Shown here: positions 1-8,005 of the stretch, piece by piece
How the letters are laid out: each line of letters begins with the position of its first letter
Numbering within the stretch: position 1 is the stretch's first letter
From: Actinomycetota bacterium
GTDB lineage: Bacteria; Actinomycetota; Thermoleophilia; Solirubrobacterales; Solirubrobacteraceae
DNA: 18,967 nt
Direction: 5' to 3'
NCBI GenBank assembly: GCA_005788585.1
Contig: SYBY01000254.1
Span: 1-18,967 of the forward strand
The notes under the pieces: generated by a model
What the model was told of the DNA's origin: nothing
Database searches by the model: none
What the model saw: only the letters and a program-made list of their open reading frames with translations
Made by a program: the position numbers and the translations under genes

Positions 1-75
1 GCCCGCGCTGACGTTGAACGCGAACACGCACACCAGGGCGCAGAGGACCACAAGGACACGCGAGGGGCGGGCCAT
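1..75 (-). CDS. N-terminus of a secreted protein (truncated by window edge)
   Basis: An ATG at 75-73 opens a 25-codon reading frame that runs off the left edge without a stop. The residues form a textbook Sec signal peptide: a basic start (MARPSR), a hydrophobic core (VLVVLCALVCVFAF), then a polar stretch ending NVSAG, where a signal peptidase site could lie. Only the leader is visible, so the mature function cannot be told. The gene lies about 100 nt downstream of the small membrane protein on the same strand. No clear Shine-Dalgarno is seen ahead of the ATG. The hydrophobic pattern in such a short frame makes a real gene more likely than chance, but it rests on 25 codons. Confidence 0.55.
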   Translation of the reverse strand, partial: MARPSRVLVVLCALVCVFAFNVSAG

Positions 76-106
76 ACTCAGAGAGTCGAACACGGCGGCC
101 CCGGAT

Positions 107-148
107 CAAGGTGCGGGAAAAACCTTGCAGCCGGAGGAAGGCGCTTCC
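107..148 (-). terminator. Weak hairpin pair downstream of the helicase operon
   Basis: Downstream of the small membrane protein (stop at 177) two short inverted repeats are visible: GGAAG-GCG-CTTCC at 136-148 and CAAGGT...ACCTTG at 107-112/122-127. On the minus strand a run of five T (complement of 118-122) follows the first hairpin by about 14 nt. That is too far for a classical rho-independent terminator, so this is only a possible transcription end or mRNA-stabilising structure. Confidence 0.3.
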
Positions 149-176
149 CGGCGACGAAATCTGCGCGTTCGCCCTG

Positions 177-497
177 TCAGGCCGGGGCGCGTTCACGGGC
201 GTCGACGAGCGCCCAGCACGCCCCGCCGATCGCCGCGCCGAGGATGACCACGGACGGGTAGGCGCCCACCACGTCGGCGAACCGGTGTGAGGCGACGAAC
301 GCGGAGGCGTAGGCCACCCCGAGGCCGATCGCGACCGCCGCCCCGGCGCCGCGCCACCACCGCGGTGCGCACCACAGCGCGCCCGCCAGCAGCACCAGCC
401 CGCCGAGCGGGCGCACGCCCGTGACGTCGGCGACGGCGAAGCCGAGGATGAACGACCCCGCGGCGACCGGCCAGGTGGGAGGGTGCGCTCCGGTCAC
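177..497 (-). CDS. Small multi-pass membrane protein, unknown function
   Basis: Read from the GTG at 497-495, this encodes 106 residues. That start overlaps the helicase stop codon as GTGA, the usual mark of translational coupling. A longer frame extends into the helicase gene but has no support. The protein is almost entirely hydrophobic, with about four likely membrane segments: residues ~11-28, ~32-46, ~54-70 and ~82-101. They are separated by short basic or polar turns (PRWWRG, SHRF) and followed by a charged tail (DARERAPA). No catalytic motif is evident and I do not recognise the family. As the last member of the PAS-GGDEF/helicase set it is probably co-transcribed, but the coupling says nothing certain about function. 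Confidence 0.7.
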   Translation of the reverse strand: MTGAHPPTWPVAAGSFILGFAVADVTGVRPLGGLVLLAGALWCAPRWWRGAGAAVAIGLGVAYASAFVASHRFADVVGAYPSVVILGAAIGGACWALVDARERAPA

Positions 498-2773
498 CGT
501 TCGAGCATCCGTCCCATCATCTCCAGCGCCCCGGCCTTGTGCAGCGGCTCGTTGAGGTTGCCGCACTTCGGCGACTGCACGCAGCTCGGGCAGCCCTTCT
601 CGCACGGGCAATCGGCGATCAGGCGGTGGGCGTCGGCGACCAGGGTCTCGAAGACGTGGTAGCCGACGCGGGTGATGCCCACCCCGCCGGGGTGCCCGTC
701 GTAGATGAAGATCGTCGGCATGCCCGTCTGCGGGTGGGCGTTGGTCGACAGGCCGCCGATGTCCCAACGGTCGCACATCGCCAGCAGCGGCAGCACCGCG
801 ATCTGCGTGTGCTCGGTGGCGTGCAGCGCGCCGAGCAGCACGTCGAGGGGGAACTCATGGCGCAGGAGGTCCTCGTCGGGCTCGTACCAGAGCGCCTGGG
901 TCTGGAACGTCGTCTCGGGAAGGTCGAGGCTCTGCAGGTCGATGATCTCGTGGTCGGAGAGCCGCTTGCGCTGGTAGGCGACGACCGTCTCGGTCACCGA
1001 CACCAGGCCGAACGACAGCGTCACGCCCATCGTGTCCCGGCGGTCCTGCAGCTTGTCGATCCAGGTCAGCGTCTCGCGCTTGGGCTGGGTGTACCAGTCC
1101 CCGTCGAACGGTTCGACGAGCGCCCGCCGCGTCTCGATGTCCAGCTCGCGGACGACGTACTGCCGGCCGAGGTGCAGGTAGACCGCGCCCGGGTGGGTGG
1201 TCGAGAACGCGCGCGCGGCCTCGACCGAGCCCAGCACCTCGCCGCTGGCTACGTCGATGACCGCGAACGAATCGGGCGACGCGCTGCGCAGCGACACGCG
1301 CGCGGCGGGGTAGTCCTCGGGCGCGCGCAGGACGTAGGTCCCCTTGCGCGCGACCAGCTCGCCGCTGGCCACGAGCGACTGGGCGTGCGCCTCCCACCGC
1401 GGGCCGAGCGTCGCGGCGTCCGCGGCCTCCAGCGGCCCCTCGTGCGCGGCGCACAGCAGGTGGGCGAGGTGGATCTGCTCGTTCTCGTAGTCGAGGATCG
1501 CCGACTCCACCGCGCGGTCCAGGAACGCGTCGGGATGGCGGCAGAAGAACTGGTCGAGGGCGTCGTCGCCCGCGACGTAGACGGCCAGGCCCGTCGTCCG
1601 GCGCCCCGCGCGGCCCCACATCTGCCGCAGCGAGGCGACCGTCCCCGGGAACGTGGTCACGACCGCAGCGTCGAGCGCGCCGATGTCGATGCCCAGCTCC
1701 AGCGCGTCCGTGGTGATGACCGCCCGCAGCTCTCCGTTGACGAGTCGCGCCTCCAGCTCCCGGCGCTGCTGCGGCGTGAACCCCGCGCGATAGGGCGCGA
1801 CCTTGTCGGCGAGGTGTGGGTGCGTGTCGGCGAGCTTCATCGACACCAGCCGCGCGACCAGCTCGACCGCCTTGCGCGACTTGATGAAGCAGATCGTCCG
1901 GGCCCCGCTCGCGACGAGCTCGGTGAGGAGGTCCGCGGTCTCGGCCAGCGCGCTGCGGCGCAGGCCGAGCGCCTCGTCCTCCAGTGGCGGGTTCCACATC
2001 GCGATGTGTCGCGGCGCGTGGGCGCTGCCGTCCTGGTCGACGAGCGTGAACTCCTCGATCCCCGTCAGCCGCTCGGCCAGCTCGACCGGGTTGCCGATCG
2101 TGGCGCTGGCCATGAGGAACCGCGGCTCGGTGCCGTACGCGGAGGCCACGCGGCGCAGGCGGCGCAGCACGTTGGCCACGTGCGAGCCGAAGACGCCTCG
2201 GTAGACATGCGCCTCGTCGACGACCACAATCGCGAGGTTGGCGAACACATCCCCCCACGCCCGGTGGTTGGGCAGGATCCCGACGTGGAGCATGTCGGGG
2301 TTCGTGAGGATGAGGTTGCTCTTGCGGCGGATCGCCGTGCGCTGCTCCCGGGGTGTGTCGCCGTCGTAGATAGCTGGACGGACCTGTCTGTTCAAACCCA
2401 GTGCATGGAGGGCACGGGCCTGATCCTGTGCCAAGGCCTTCGTCGGGTAGAGGTACAGCGCGCGCGCGTGGGGGTCGCTGCACAGGACGTCCAGCGTCGG
2501 CAGGTTGAAGCAGAGCGACTTCCCCGACGCCGTGCCCGTGGTGATGATCGTCGGGCCGGCGAACGCCGCCTCGAGGGCGTCGGCCTGGTGGACGTACAGC
2601 GCGTCGATGCCCGATCGTCCCAGCGCCGCGCGGACGTCCGGGTGCAGATCGGCGGGGATCGGCGCGGTCACGGCGGCGCGCGCGCCCTCGTAGGCGCGGC
2701 GCACGAGCCGCCCGTCCGCCTCGCCCGCGTCGAGGAGCTTCTGCCACGGGTCGATGCGCTCGGTGACGGCCAC
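494..2773 (-). CDS. DEAH-box helicase with C-terminal DUF1998 zinc-binding domain (MrfA/YprA/SftH type)
   Basis: A 759-residue superfamily 2 helicase. Visible motifs are a Q-motif-like YVHQ (60-63), motif I GTASGKS (80-86), motif II DEAH (186-189), motif III SAT (223-225), motif V around TTDALELGIDIG (354-365) and motif VI GRAGRR (387-392). The C-terminal DUF1998 part carries a cysteine cluster at C722, C724, C728, C731 and C737, matching the zinc ligands of this family. Characterised relatives are Bacillus MrfA, which acts in mitomycin-adduct repair, and the mycobacterial 3'-5' helicase SftH. A DNA repair role is therefore likely, but by family only. The start is a GTG, with no clear Shine-Dalgarno in the 15 nt after the diguanylate cyclase stop, so translation may depend on coupling. 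All motifs are intact and the length is normal for the family. Confidence 0.93.
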   Translation of the reverse strand: MAVTERIDPWQKLLDAGEADGRLVRRAYEGARAAVTAPIPADLHPDVRAALGRSGIDALYVHQADALEAAFAGPTIITTGTASGKSLCFNLPTLDVLCSDPHARALYLYPTKALAQDQARALHALGLNRQVRPAIYDGDTPREQRTAIRRKSNLILTNPDMLHVGILPNHRAWGDVFANLAIVVVDEAHVYRGVFGSHVANVLRRLRRVASAYGTEPRFLMASATIGNPVELAERLTGIEEFTLVDQDGSAHAPRHIAMWNPPLEDEALGLRRSALAETADLLTELVASGARTICFIKSRKAVELVARLVSMKLADTHPHLADKVAPYRAGFTPQQRRELEARLVNGELRAVITTDALELGIDIGALDAAVVTTFPGTVASLRQMWGRAGRRTTGLAVYVAGDDALDQFFCRHPDAFLDRAVESAILDYENEQIHLAHLLCAAHEGPLEAADAATLGPRWEAHAQSLVASGELVARKGTYVLRAPEDYPAARVSLRSASPDSFAVIDVASGEVLGSVEAARAFSTTHPGAVYLHLGRQYVVRELDIETRRALVEPFDGDWYTQPKRETLTWIDKLQDRRDTMGVTLSFGLVSVTETVVAYQRKRLSDHEIIDLQSLDLPETTFQTQALWYEPDEDLLRHEFPLDVLLGALHATEHTQIAVLPLLAMCDRWDIGGLSTNAHPQTGMPTIFIYDGHPGGVGITRVGYHVFETLVADAHRLIADCPCEKGCPSCVQSPKCGNLNEPLHKAGALEMMGRMLER

Positions 2774-2788
2774 GAGGACCGAGGCTAC

Positions 2789-3724
2789 TCAGGCGGCGTC
2801 GTCGCCCTCCACGCGGGCGCGCTTGTGCGCGTACATCGCCCTGTCGGCGCGCTCGAGCACGACGTCCGGCCCCTCACCCGGCAGCGCGATCGTCGCACCG
2901 ACCGACACGCGAGGGTGCACGACGTCGGTCCCGAGGCTGACGGGCGCCTCCATCACCCGGTCGACCCGGGCGGCCAGCGCCTCGACCTGGCCCGTGGTGA
3001 CGTCGTCGACGAGCAGGACGAACTCGTCGCCGCCCCATCGCCCCGTGATGTCCGAGGGGCGGATGACCTGGGGCAGGCGTTCGGCGACCACACGCAGGAC
3101 CTCGTCGCCGGCCGAATGCCCGTGGCGGTCGTTGACCTCCTTGAAGTTGTCCACGTCGACGAACATCACTCCCACCGGGGGAGCGGGCGCGCGACGGGAC
3201 AGCAGGCGCGTGAGCTGCTCGCCCACGCACATCCGGTTCGGCAGGCCGGTGAGCGGATCGTGAAAGGCGCGATGAGACAGCTGATCTTCCAGCATGCGGC
3301 GCTCGGTGATGTCCAGGACCAGGACACACAGACCCGCCGTGATGCCCGCCACCTTGATCGGGAAGAAGTGCAGGCTCCAGTGACGCTGATCGCCGGGTGC
3401 CGCCCCGGTCGCGCCGGAGATCTCGATCCCCGTGAGCGGAACTCCGGATTCGAGCACCTGGCGGTAGAGGACCTCGGCCTCGGCGCCGAGCTCGCCGTGC
3501 AGCTCGGCGGGCGTCCGGCCGATGAGCTCCTCGGGCGGACGCCCGTTCATCTGGGCGAGCGTCGCATTGGCCCGGACGTGGCGCAGCTCGAGGTCGAAGA
3601 CCCCCAGCCCGACAGGGGCGTCATCGAAGAGGGCGCCGAGCAGGGCGTGTTCGAACTGCCCGTCGGCGGTGATCCGGTCAAGTTCCACGTCGTCGGTGCG
3701 GCGATGCGTCTCGTCTCGGCTCAC
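2789..3724 (-). CDS. PAS-GGDEF diguanylate cyclase
   Basis: A 311-residue protein. The start is the GTG at 3724-3722, preceded by a strong GGGGGAG ribosome site; a longer open frame running into the cupin gene has no such support. A PAS sensor domain spans about 31-140, ending in the usual DITERR linker. The GGDEF domain spans about 151-306, opening with DPLTGLPNR (156-164) and carrying the active-site GGDEF at 231-235. RPSD at 222-225 lies exactly five residues upstream, the spacing of the allosteric c-di-GMP inhibitory (I) site. Family knowledge says this protein makes c-di-GMP from two GTP and is feedback-inhibited. There is no membrane segment, so it is probably cytosolic with a PAS-sensed cue (ligand unknown). 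It lies 40 nt after the cupin and 15 nt before the helicase on the same strand. Confidence 0.93.
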   Translation of the reverse strand: MSRDETHRRTDDVELDRITADGQFEHALLGALFDDAPVGLGVFDLELRHVRANATLAQMNGRPPEELIGRTPAELHGELGAEAEVLYRQVLESGVPLTGIEISGATGAAPGDQRHWSLHFFPIKVAGITAGLCVLVLDITERRMLEDQLSHRAFHDPLTGLPNRMCVGEQLTRLLSRRAPAPPVGVMFVDVDNFKEVNDRHGHSAGDEVLRVVAERLPQVIRPSDITGRWGGDEFVLLVDDVTTGQVEALAARVDRVMEAPVSLGTDVVHPRVSVGATIALPGEGPDVVLERADRAMYAHKRARVEGDDAA

Positions 3725-3726
3725 GG

Positions 3727-3737
3727 TACTCCCCCCT
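3727..3737 (-). promoter_or_regulatory. Strong ribosome binding site deciding the GGDEF start
   Basis: On the minus strand the purine run GGAGGGGGGAG sits a few bases before the GTG at 3724. It is the best Shine-Dalgarno in this gene set and is why the shorter start was chosen. Confidence 0.65.
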
Positions 3738-3764
3738 CCCCGGTTTCGGGGACTTTTTCCCGGT

Positions 3765-4244
3765 TCAGCGCCGGAACATGCGCCCGACGGTGCCGAGCGT
3801 GTGCACGGCCACGGGCTCGACGGCGCCCGGGAGCGCCAGCCGGATCTCGTCGCGGTGGCGCATGAGGACGGCCGCCGCTGCGACGGGGTTGGCTCTCCGC
3901 CCGCCGACCTCGGCGAGATCACGGAAGAGCTCTTCGGTGCGCAGGGCGGGGGTGGTCGTCCAGGTCGCCCGCGCCAGTGCGGTGCTGGGGTTCCACATCC
4001 GGTGACGGGTGGCGACGGGGATGTCGAGCGTGTCGCCGGGGCTCAGGACGCGCATCGTCCCGTCGAGGTCGACCGTCAGCTCGCCCTCCAGCATCTGGAA
4101 GTGCTCGGCCTGATGCGGGTGCAGGTGCGGGGGCGGCGCTGGCGTTCCTGGCGACCACGTCGCGTCGAGGACGAGCTCCTCGGGGGTGGAGCGGACGACG
4201 GTCAGCACTTCTCCGCCGAAGTCGATCACGTCGGGAGCGGGCAC
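3765..4244 (-). CDS. Small single-domain cupin protein
   Basis: A 159-residue protein from the GTG at 4244. Cupin motif 1 is complete: H40-x-H42-x4-E47-x6-G54. Motif 2 follows as G70-x5-P76-x4-H81-x3-N85, with Ala in place of the usual Gly after the Pro. The metal ligands expected from the family (two His, a Glu, a third His) are all present, so a mononuclear metal site is likely, with iron, manganese or nickel possible. The second half (91-159) is mostly charged and helical. Cupins cover enzymes, sugar-binding and regulatory proteins, so the substrate cannot be told. A candidate iron-type operator lies upstream at 4302-4320, with a further TTAGGTTGG half-site at 4252-4260 (minus strand). It could head a transcript into the GGDEF gene 40 nt downstream. 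Confidence 0.85.
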   Translation of the reverse strand: MPAPDVIDFGGEVLTVVRSTPEELVLDATWSPGTPAPPPHLHPHQAEHFQMLEGELTVDLDGTMRVLSPGDTLDIPVATRHRMWNPSTALARATWTTTPALRTEELFRDLAEVGGRRANPVAAAAVLMRHRDEIRLALPGAVEPVAVHTLGTVGRMFRR

Positions 4245-4251
4245 CGTTGTG

Positions 4252-4320
4252 CCAACCTAACGCTTCGCGCCGGGCGGCATTCCCGACTCGCGAGGTATGT
4301 GTTAGGGTGACCTAACCCGA
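4252..4320. promoter_or_regulatory. Candidate DtxR/IdeR-type iron box between cupin and small ORF
   Basis: The perfect dyad TTAGG-GTGA-CCTAA lies at 4302-4315, and the 19-mer 4302-4320 matches the known DtxR/IdeR consensus TWAGGTWAGSCTWACCTWA at 14 of 19 positions by hand count. A second half-site, CCAACCTAA, lies at 4252-4260 beside the cupin start. The dyad stands between two divergent reading frames, 57 nt from the cupin GTG and immediately before the ATG at 4320, so a bound repressor could block both. Confidence 0.55.
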
Positions 4321-4505
4321 TGGATCCCTCAGCGCTCCCCACCGATGAGCAGGCGGACTTTCCCCGCACCGGCGTGCGCGCGCGCCGCTGGTACCGCTTC
4401 GAGCGCGACCTGCGCGAGTGGCTCGACACCCCCGAGGGACGGTTCGCCTCGTGGGACGCCGAGCGCGAGATCAGCGCGTCTTGCGCGCCGTCGCCCGCCG
4501 GGTGA
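4320..4505 (+). CDS. Possible small protein (61 aa) behind an iron-type box
   Basis: The ATG at 4320 opens a 61-codon frame. AGGGTGA (4304-4310) within the upstream dyad doubles as a fair Shine-Dalgarno, nine bases before the start, so the operator and ribosome site would overlap. The peptide is acidic at first (DPSALPTDEQADF), then aromatic and charged (RRWYRFERDLREW, 22-34), a likely amphipathic helix, with no signal peptide or known motif. The last 35 bases overlap, antisense, the end of the large secreted protein gene at 4471. The composition looks protein-like and the position at a regulated divergent promoter is suggestive, but I do not recognise the family. It could be a chance frame or a decayed remnant. 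Confidence 0.4.
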   Translation: MDPSALPTDEQADFPRTGVRARRWYRFERDLREWLDTPEGRFASWDAEREISASCAPSPAG

Positions 4506-7500
4506 CGCTCGTCCGCTGGTAGCGGTCGATGGTCGTCACCGTCGCGCTGCGCACGCCGTTGCGCTTGGTCGCGCCGGGGATCTTCAGCGATGACGACCTG
4601 GTGGTGCGCGCCACGGTCCGTCCGTCGCGCAGGACGGCCCGGACGAGATAGCGCCTGGCGCCCGTCACCTTCGCCCAGGACACGCGCACACCCCGGATCG
4701 TCGCCCGCCGCGGGGCGGCCGGACGCCATGTGGCGGCGGTGCGGTAGCGCGTGACCGTCTTCGGGGCGTTCGCCGGGCTCGGCTCGCCCACCGGGGTTGC
4801 GACGATCGTGCGCAGCCCGGCCGGTCCCGGCGGGGACGCGAACCGCAGGATACCGGCGCCGCGTCCGACCGTCTTCAGCGGGCGTTCGCCTGCCGACGAC
4901 CGCTCGGAGAGCTGCACCCGCGTGCCACTCGGCCCGGTCACCCGGTAGCGCAGGACGCGGCCGCTGCCACGGCGCTCGACCTTGCCCGTGACGCGGACGG
5001 GCTCGACGTCGCGGGAGATCGCCAGGCCGGTGATCGGCGGCGACCCGTCACGCGGGACGATCTGCCAGGTCCCCGCGGGCGGCTTCGTGAGGACGACGAC
5101 GGTCGCCTTGCCGGTCGGCACCGCCGAGACCACCGGGTCGCCGCCCGGGGCCTTGTAGCCCAGCGGCGTGATGCGTCGCCCGTCCGGCGCGATCACGTCG
5201 ACCAGCGGCGCGGCGCTCTCGCCCCGCACCAGCACGTTGGCCGTCTCCACGCCGCTGCCCAGCGTCACCGACTGCGGAGCGCCGGCCTGCGCGGGCCGGC
5301 CGACGGGCGGTGGCACCTGGTAGGCGGACATGTCGCACGTGTCGCCGAAGATCAGCTCGCCCGGGCCGCCCCACTTGTACCCGACGCCCGCGTAGCCGGG
5401 GGCGAAGGTGTCGGGCGGCGCGGGCACCGGGACGCGGATGCACCCGGCGACGCCCTTCGTCGAGAGCGTGCCCTTCGCGCCGGTGATCGGGATGCCGAAG
5501 ACGCGCGTCGAGGTGTCGAACGTGCCCGCGAACTGGGCGGACGGGCCGTCGACCCAGAACGACGCGCTGCCGTCGAGGCGCACCACCTCGAGATCGATGC
5601 CGAACTCCCCCTTGATCGAGGCGTACCCGTCGGTGGTCGCGAGCGCCGTGCCCGTGCCGACCTGGATGCCGAACAGCCGCTCGACGCCGTCGAAGCGGAA
5701 CTGGGCCCCGCCGTTGACGACGGTCAACGTCAGCCGTCCGTCGAGCTCCACGGCGAAGACGTCCGCGGGCGGAGGGGTGTAGATCGCGCCGAACGATGCG
5801 CCGACGCTGACGCTCAGCGGGTCAGGACTGAACGCCCCCGTGACGCCGAGGAAGTAGACCTTCGGGAACACCGTGATGCCCGGACGGGGGAAGCGCAGGT
5901 CGACCTCGCCGCGCTCGAACCGGCCGTCGACGAACGACACGCTGAGCTTCAGCGCGCCGAGCGGGAGCTTCAGCCCGGCTGTGCCGCTCCAGCGGTCGGC
6001 CGCGCCGTCGTAGCTCACCTTCAGGGCCTCGATCTCCAGCGGGCCGAGCGGGATGCGTCCCACCGAGAAGGCGAAGGACTGCAGGACGGCGCCGCGGCCC
6101 ATCTCGGCGCGGAGCGTCGCCGAGGCGCTGACGCCGCCGAGCGCCTTCGGGAGCTTCAGCGACACCGGGATGTTCACCCCGTTGCCGGCGATCTTGATGT
6201 CGAAGTCCGCGTCGACGGGGAAACCCTTGATGTCCGGGCCCTTGGGCAGCTTGACGCCCTTGAAGAGCGACTGCCCGGCGTTGGAGCCGAGCTGGACGTT
6301 GAGCTTCAGGTCGGCGAGCTCGATCTCGCCGATCGCCGGGCCCCGGAGCAGGATCTTCACCCGGCCGGTGGTGTTCAGCGTGCGCTTGCGCGGGTCGAAG
6401 ACGATCTTCGTCTCGCCGACCGGACGCAGGATCAGGCCGAGGAACTCGACCTCCCCGGTGGAGACCAGCGCGCCCGGGAACGCCGGGTCGTTGCTCTCGA
6501 GCAGGCAGCCGGCCAGCGGCGCGAGCTTGACGTCGGCGAACCCGGCCTCCTTGCAGCCGGCGAAGCCGCCGGGGATGCCGCTGCCTGCCAGCCCGCCCGC
6601 GCCGGCCTGGCCGGTGGGGGCCAGCGACCCGAACGCGCTGACGGCGATCTCCCCCGAGAACGTGCCGGTCGGGTTGCGCCGCTGGACGAGTACGCCGCCG
6701 CCATCGGCCGCGGCGCCGAGGTCGAGCTGGTCGATCGTGTCGGCCGCCGCCGCCTCGTAGCGGCGCCAGATGCCGCCGCCCGCGGGGCTGGAGGCGACCG
6801 AGACCCGTTGCGGCTGCTGTCCCTGGCTGAACGCGGCGTGCAGCGTGCCGCCGGGGTCCTGCGTGAAGGCGCGCGTCTGCGCGACGTCGCGTGGGCTGAT
6901 GACCGTCGGGGCGCCGGGGGCGCCGCCGGTGACGTTGCGGACGTTCCACGCGCCCTCGCGGGCGAGCAGGTAGGTCCCCGCCGGGCCGCCGGCCAGCCGG
7001 GGGAGGTCCCCGGGGACCTGCGCGCTGCTCCACGTCCCGGGGTCGTTGACGTTCCCGGCGCCGCTCCAGCGCCGCAGCGTGATCGGCCCGACCGGGCCCG
7101 AGAACGCGGCGACGATGCCCTCGCCCTCGGCGGCCACCGCGCCCTCGTAGAGGTCGGTCCCCGTGCTGAGCACGGCGCTCTGGGAGGTGAAGTTCCCCGC
7201 GTCGAGGACCTGCAGCAGGGTGCCGCCGGTGAACGCGCTGGTGATGACCGCGATGCGCGGGTTGGGGCCGCCGAGGAGCGTCGCGTCGCCGGATGGGAGG
7301 ACGGTGCCGACGATGCCCGGCCCGGTCCACGTCGTGCCGCCGTCGGACGACGTCCAGGCGTACGTCGTGCGGTCGCGATCCTCGCCGTCTGGATGGCGCA
7401 CGATCGACGGGTAGCGGTGACTGAGCACCACCAGCTGATTGCCGATCTGCGTGATCTTCGGCCCGGCGTCGTCGGACGCGTACGGCACCGAGATCGGCAT

Positions 7501-7908
7501 CGGCGTCGGGTTCGGGTTGTTGCAGGCCGTCGCGCCGCGGGGCAGGCGGCAGTAGTGCGTGACGTCGGGTGTCTCCCCGATCTGGTCCTCGTTCCACACG
7601 ATGTGCGACGTGCCGGCGGGGTCGACGTGGACGTCGGGCCAGATGCCGGCGCCGACGGAGACCGGCGCGGCGGGCGGCGCGGGTGCCTTGGTGCGGGGAA
7701 CGCGGGACGGCGGCTTGTAGCCCGGGGTGGCCAGCGCCCGCGGGCGCCGCTGGCTCGCGGACGCGGGGAGCTGCGCGGGTTCGCCGGCGTGGGGCAGGAC
7801 CAGGGACGCGCGATCGGGCAGCGTGGTCGCCGCGCTCGCGGGCGCGGGACCCGACCCGACCAGGGGGGCGAGAAGCGCGACGACGAACAGGACGCGGCGG
7901 CTGGACAC
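4471..7908 (-). CDS. Large secreted beta-rich protein with Asp-box propeller-like N-terminus, unknown function
   Basis: A 1145-residue protein starting at the GTG at 7908. The start gives a clean Sec signal peptide (basic MSSRR, hydrophobic VLFVVALLAPLVG, cleavage near PAPASA at 22-27) followed by a Pro/Ala-rich spacer (~60-85). Residues ~86-420 look like a sialidase-style beta-propeller: an Asp-box S187-x-D-x-G-x-T-W194 is present, as is the strand-like HIVWNED (102-108). The middle (~470-870) is Gly/Leu/Val-rich beta sequence without a family I recognise. The C-terminus (~900-1145) resembles Ig/FnIII-like modules and ends very basic (Lys/Arg/Thr). There is no sortase signal or terminal membrane segment, so it is secreted or held by its basic tail. 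Catalytic sialidase residues are not recognisable; ligand binding or adhesion is as likely. Confidence 0.82.
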   Translation of the reverse strand: MSSRRVLFVVALLAPLVGSGPAPASAATTLPDRASLVLPHAGEPAQLPASASQRRPRALATPGYKPPSRVPRTKAPAPPAAPVSVGAGIWPDVHVDPAGTSHIVWNEDQIGETPDVTHYCRLPRGATACNNPNPTPMPISVPYASDDAGPKITQIGNQLVVLSHRYPSIVRHPDGEDRDRTTYAWTSSDGGTTWTGPGIVGTVLPSGDATLLGGPNPRIAVITSAFTGGTLLQVLDAGNFTSQSAVLSTGTDLYEGAVAAEGEGIVAAFSGPVGPITLRRWSGAGNVNDPGTWSSAQVPGDLPRLAGGPAGTYLLAREGAWNVRNVTGGAPGAPTVISPRDVAQTRAFTQDPGGTLHAAFSQGQQPQRVSVASSPAGGGIWRRYEAAAADTIDQLDLGAAADGGGVLVQRRNPTGTFSGEIAVSAFGSLAPTGQAGAGGLAGSGIPGGFAGCKEAGFADVKLAPLAGCLLESNDPAFPGALVSTGEVEFLGLILRPVGETKIVFDPRKRTLNTTGRVKILLRGPAIGEIELADLKLNVQLGSNAGQSLFKGVKLPKGPDIKGFPVDADFDIKIAGNGVNIPVSLKLPKALGGVSASATLRAEMGRGAVLQSFAFSVGRIPLGPLEIEALKVSYDGAADRWSGTAGLKLPLGALKLSVSFVDGRFERGEVDLRFPRPGITVFPKVYFLGVTGAFSPDPLSVSVGASFGAIYTPPPADVFAVELDGRLTLTVVNGGAQFRFDGVERLFGIQVGTGTALATTDGYASIKGEFGIDLEVVRLDGSASFWVDGPSAQFAGTFDTSTRVFGIPITGAKGTLSTKGVAGCIRVPVPAPPDTFAPGYAGVGYKWGGPGELIFGDTCDMSAYQVPPPVGRPAQAGAPQSVTLGSGVETANVLVRGESAAPLVDVIAPDGRRITPLGYKAPGGDPVVSAVPTGKATVVVLTKPPAGTWQIVPRDGSPPITGLAISRDVEPVRVTGKVERRGSGRVLRYRVTGPSGTRVQLSERSSAGERPLKTVGRGAGILRFASPPGPAGLRTIVATPVGEPSPANAPKTVTRYRTAATWRPAAPRRATIRGVRVSWAKVTGARRYLVRAVLRDGRTVARTTRSSSLKIPGATKRNGVRSATVTTIDRYQRTSVTRRATARKTR

Positions 7909-7944
7909 GCCGGCCAGACCCTACTCCGTGTCCACCGATTCGTC

Positions 7945-7988
7945 GAGCGTCACATACTGGTCGCTGGAGCGACCACGATGTGACGCTC
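7945..7988. repeat. 44-bp near-perfect dyad (nested hairpin)
   Basis: Outer arms GAGCGTCACAT (7945-7955) and ATGTGACGCTC (7978-7988) are perfect 11-bp complements. Nested inside, GGTCGCT (7959-7965) and AGCGACC (7968-7974) pair as well. It lies 17 nt past the perR stop, on the strand where perR transcripts end, and 36 nt before the start of the large secreted protein gene. No T-run follows, so it could be a hairpin transcript end for perR or an operator for the secreted protein. Confidence 0.75.
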
Positions 7989-8005
7989 AGCCCAGTGGCG
8001 GGGGG

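Noticed and set aside
498..776. N-terminal extension of the small membrane protein
   Set aside because: It lies inside the helicase gene out of frame and is Arg/Pro-rich. The GTGA overlap at 494-497 gives a better start.
539..3865. Long plus-strand open frame (1108 codons) opposite the helicase and GGDEF genes
   Set aside because: It is the antisense shadow of two well-supported genes. It is Arg/Ala/Val-rich with no motif, and it spans the boundary between two unrelated genes, as expected in high-GC DNA.
6808..7983. Plus-strand open frame of 391 codons opposite the secreted protein
   Set aside because: Composition is Arg/Gly/Asp-rich and repetitive with no motif. It also runs through the 44-bp palindrome.
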